Of a stretch of 6,953 bases of DNA, positions 6,411 through 6,953 are shown piece by piece. Source of the DNA: an uncultured Muribaculaceae bacterium. Lineage in GTDB: Bacteria; Bacteroidota; Bacteroidia; Bacteroidales; Muribaculaceae. Both the position numbers and the translations under genes were made by a program. Each line of letters opens with the position of its first letter. Within the stretch, counting starts at the first letter, position 1. The DNA is taken from contig CAJUMI010000104.1 of assembly GCA_910587545.1 (NCBI GenBank), forward strand, positions 1-6,953, read 5' to 3'. Under the pieces are notes generated by a model, which did no database searches, was not told the DNA's origin, and was given only the letters and a program-made list of their open reading frames with translations.

Positions 6411-6442
6411 CAAAAATATATATTCTCACCCAAACCACCAAA
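6411..6442 (-). promoter_or_regulatory. Bacteroidetes-type promoter of SPFH-RHH unit
   Basis: On the minus strand, TTTG (6439-6442), 20 bases, then TATTTTTG (6411-6418), an exact fit to TTTG-N~20-TAnnTTTG with the same spacing as the prfB promoter. Transcription should start near 6404-6406, giving a leader of about 25 bases with no SD. Confidence 0.65.
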
Positions 6443-6562
6443 TTTCCTGAGAAAATTTTCCGCCACCATGATGATCACCTGCCTTCAGACCCGTCCGCGA
6501 GGTCCGGCAAGTCGGAAAAGTAAGATAAGTCCGCCCAAGCTCACTCACATTTTCGGAAAGAT
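6443..6562. other. Intergenic, no gene recognised
   Basis: About 120 bases between the SPFH promoter and the stop codon of the gene remnant. It contains a 10-bp palindrome GAAAATTTTC (6451-6460) and several scattered GTCCG words, but no convincing reading frame, RNA fold or terminator. Confidence 0.5.
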
Positions 6563-6953
6563 CTATTCCGGCAGGCGGCAGTCGCAGAGCGAGAAGCCGA
6601 TGGAGTCGCATAGCTCCTGAGCGCGGGCATTATGATCGCAGAGGGCGCCGCGCACGGCGCCGCGGAACCCTGGAGTCTTCTCGAAATGTAATTTTCCATT
6701 AACCGTTTTCCGGTTTTGTAAAGTAATCTGTCATTGATTACGGAGCTGAACAGATATGGAAGCCAGTCAATATCATAATGCGCCCATCCTGTAAGACAAA
6801 AGCAAATTAATTTATAAGTTTGATGACATATTTCTGATGATTGATATCGTCGGTCAATCTGCTTGTGGGCAGTGATATATGTCTGCGGTCGGGCTTTCGG
6901 GGATGTGTTAAACCGGCCATGAGGGCAAAAATGCTGAGAATCCGTTTGATTCA
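6541..6953 (-). CDS. Partial open frame entering from the right edge, unidentified
   Basis: A minus-strand frame is open for 136 codons from the window edge to TGA at 6541-6543, with no start in the window. The AT-rich part (about 6689-6951, 87 codons) looks protein-like, for example TYKLICFCLTGW, HYDIDWLPYLF and NDRLLYKTGKRLMENYI, whereas the plus strand there is broken by many stops. Below about 6688 the same frame becomes a low-complexity Ala/Ser/Pro shadow of the GC-rich remnant in the other frame, so the true protein or element probably ends near 6688. I do not recognise the family. It could be the end of an insertion element, a degraded gene, or chance. Confidence 0.3.
   Translation of the reverse strand, partial: NQTDSQHFCPHGRFNTSPKARPQTYITAHKQIDRRYQSSEICHQTYKLICFCLTGWAHYDIDWLPYLFSSVINDRLLYKTGKRLMENYISRRLQGSAAPCAAPSAIIMPALRSYATPSASRSATAACRNRSFRKCE
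6563..6730 (-). pseudogene. C-terminal remnant of a GC-rich gene (GNAT-like end?)
   Basis: The minus-strand frame ending at TAG (6563-6565) encodes 40 well-formed residues from 6685: FEKTPGFRGAVRGALCDHNA, then RAQELCDSIGFSLCDCRLPE. About 80% of these codons end in C or G (32 of 40), like the native genes here. Upstream of about 6688 the composition turns AT-rich, and the frame meets a TGA at 6731-6733 with no start codon between. The pattern N-x-R-A-x-x-L-C-x-x-x-G-F resembles the last helix and strand of GNAT acetyltransferases (N-x-x-A-x-x-L-Y-x-x-x-G-F), but this is only suggestive. It is probably the 3' end of a gene truncated by insertion or rearrangement. Confidence 0.45.

Noticed and set aside
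6405..6620. 71-codon plus-strand frame
   Set aside because: It begins inside the SPFH promoter on the other strand, has no coding-like composition, and overlaps the better-supported minus-strand remnant.
6644..6661. GC-rich hairpin GGCGCCG-CGCA-CGGCGCC
   Set aside because: It has no U-tract on either strand and is explained by the repeated codons for R-G-A-V-R-G-A in the gene remnant.
6701..6719. Small hairpin AACCG/CGGTT followed by TTTG as a terminator
   Set aside because: The stem is only 5 bp and the T run is short; no gene on the plus strand ends there.
1..6953. CRISPR array or defence cluster
   Set aside because: No regularly spaced repeats, cas genes, nucleases or other defence genes are seen; the only tandem repeat is the two-copy 11-bp unit at 6385.

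Overview
The window looks like a chromosomal segment of a Bacteroidales bacterium, perhaps a Muribaculaceae-type gut anaerobe. This is an inference. It rests on two promoters of the Bacteroidetes form (TTTG, 20 bases, TAnnTTTG), start codons without Shine-Dalgarno sequences, a Bacteroidetes-type RF2 with the SPY tripeptide, and GC-rich native genes with strong C/G at third positions.

Left part (1-1151): an AT-rich gene for a class II Fic protein (AMP-transferase fold) with its own inhibitory helix and a C-terminal winged helix. Its composition differs from the genes to its right and it abuts the 3' side of a tRNA-Ser(GGA) gene, so it is probably acquired accessory DNA. A strong hairpin at 1152-1192 separates fic from the tRNA; its U-tract serves the leftward tRNA transcript.

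Middle (1285-5123): a compact divergent promoter region serves the leftward tRNA-Ser and a rightward block prfB - rnz - tadA - lpxB. prfB encodes release factor 2 in two frames joined by a textbook programmed +1 frameshift (AGGAGG, TAT, CTT TGA C). rnz (tRNA 3'-end nuclease) follows after 12 bases, tadA (tRNA A34 deaminase) overlaps rnz by ATGA, and lpxB (lipid A disaccharide synthase) follows after 14 bases. Spacing suggests one operon joining translation termination and tRNA maturation with lipid A synthesis.

Right part (5198-6442, minus strand): a two-gene unit converging on lpxB. It encodes an SPFH/band-7 membrane protein and then a 61-residue Arc-like ribbon-helix-helix protein. The unit has a clear Bacteroidetes promoter, and a perfect tandem 11-bp repeat lies at the predicted transcription start.

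Right edge (6443-6953): no intact gene. It holds the last 40 codons of a GC-rich minus-strand gene that ends abruptly against AT-rich DNA, and a different minus-strand open frame in that AT-rich DNA which runs off the window. This looks like a rearrangement or insertion junction.

Most of the window is well-understood housekeeping. I see no complete undescribed system. The points most worth checking are the tandem repeat with the RHH/SPFH pair, the right-edge junction, and the SD-dependent RF2 frameshift in a lineage that barely uses SD for initiation.
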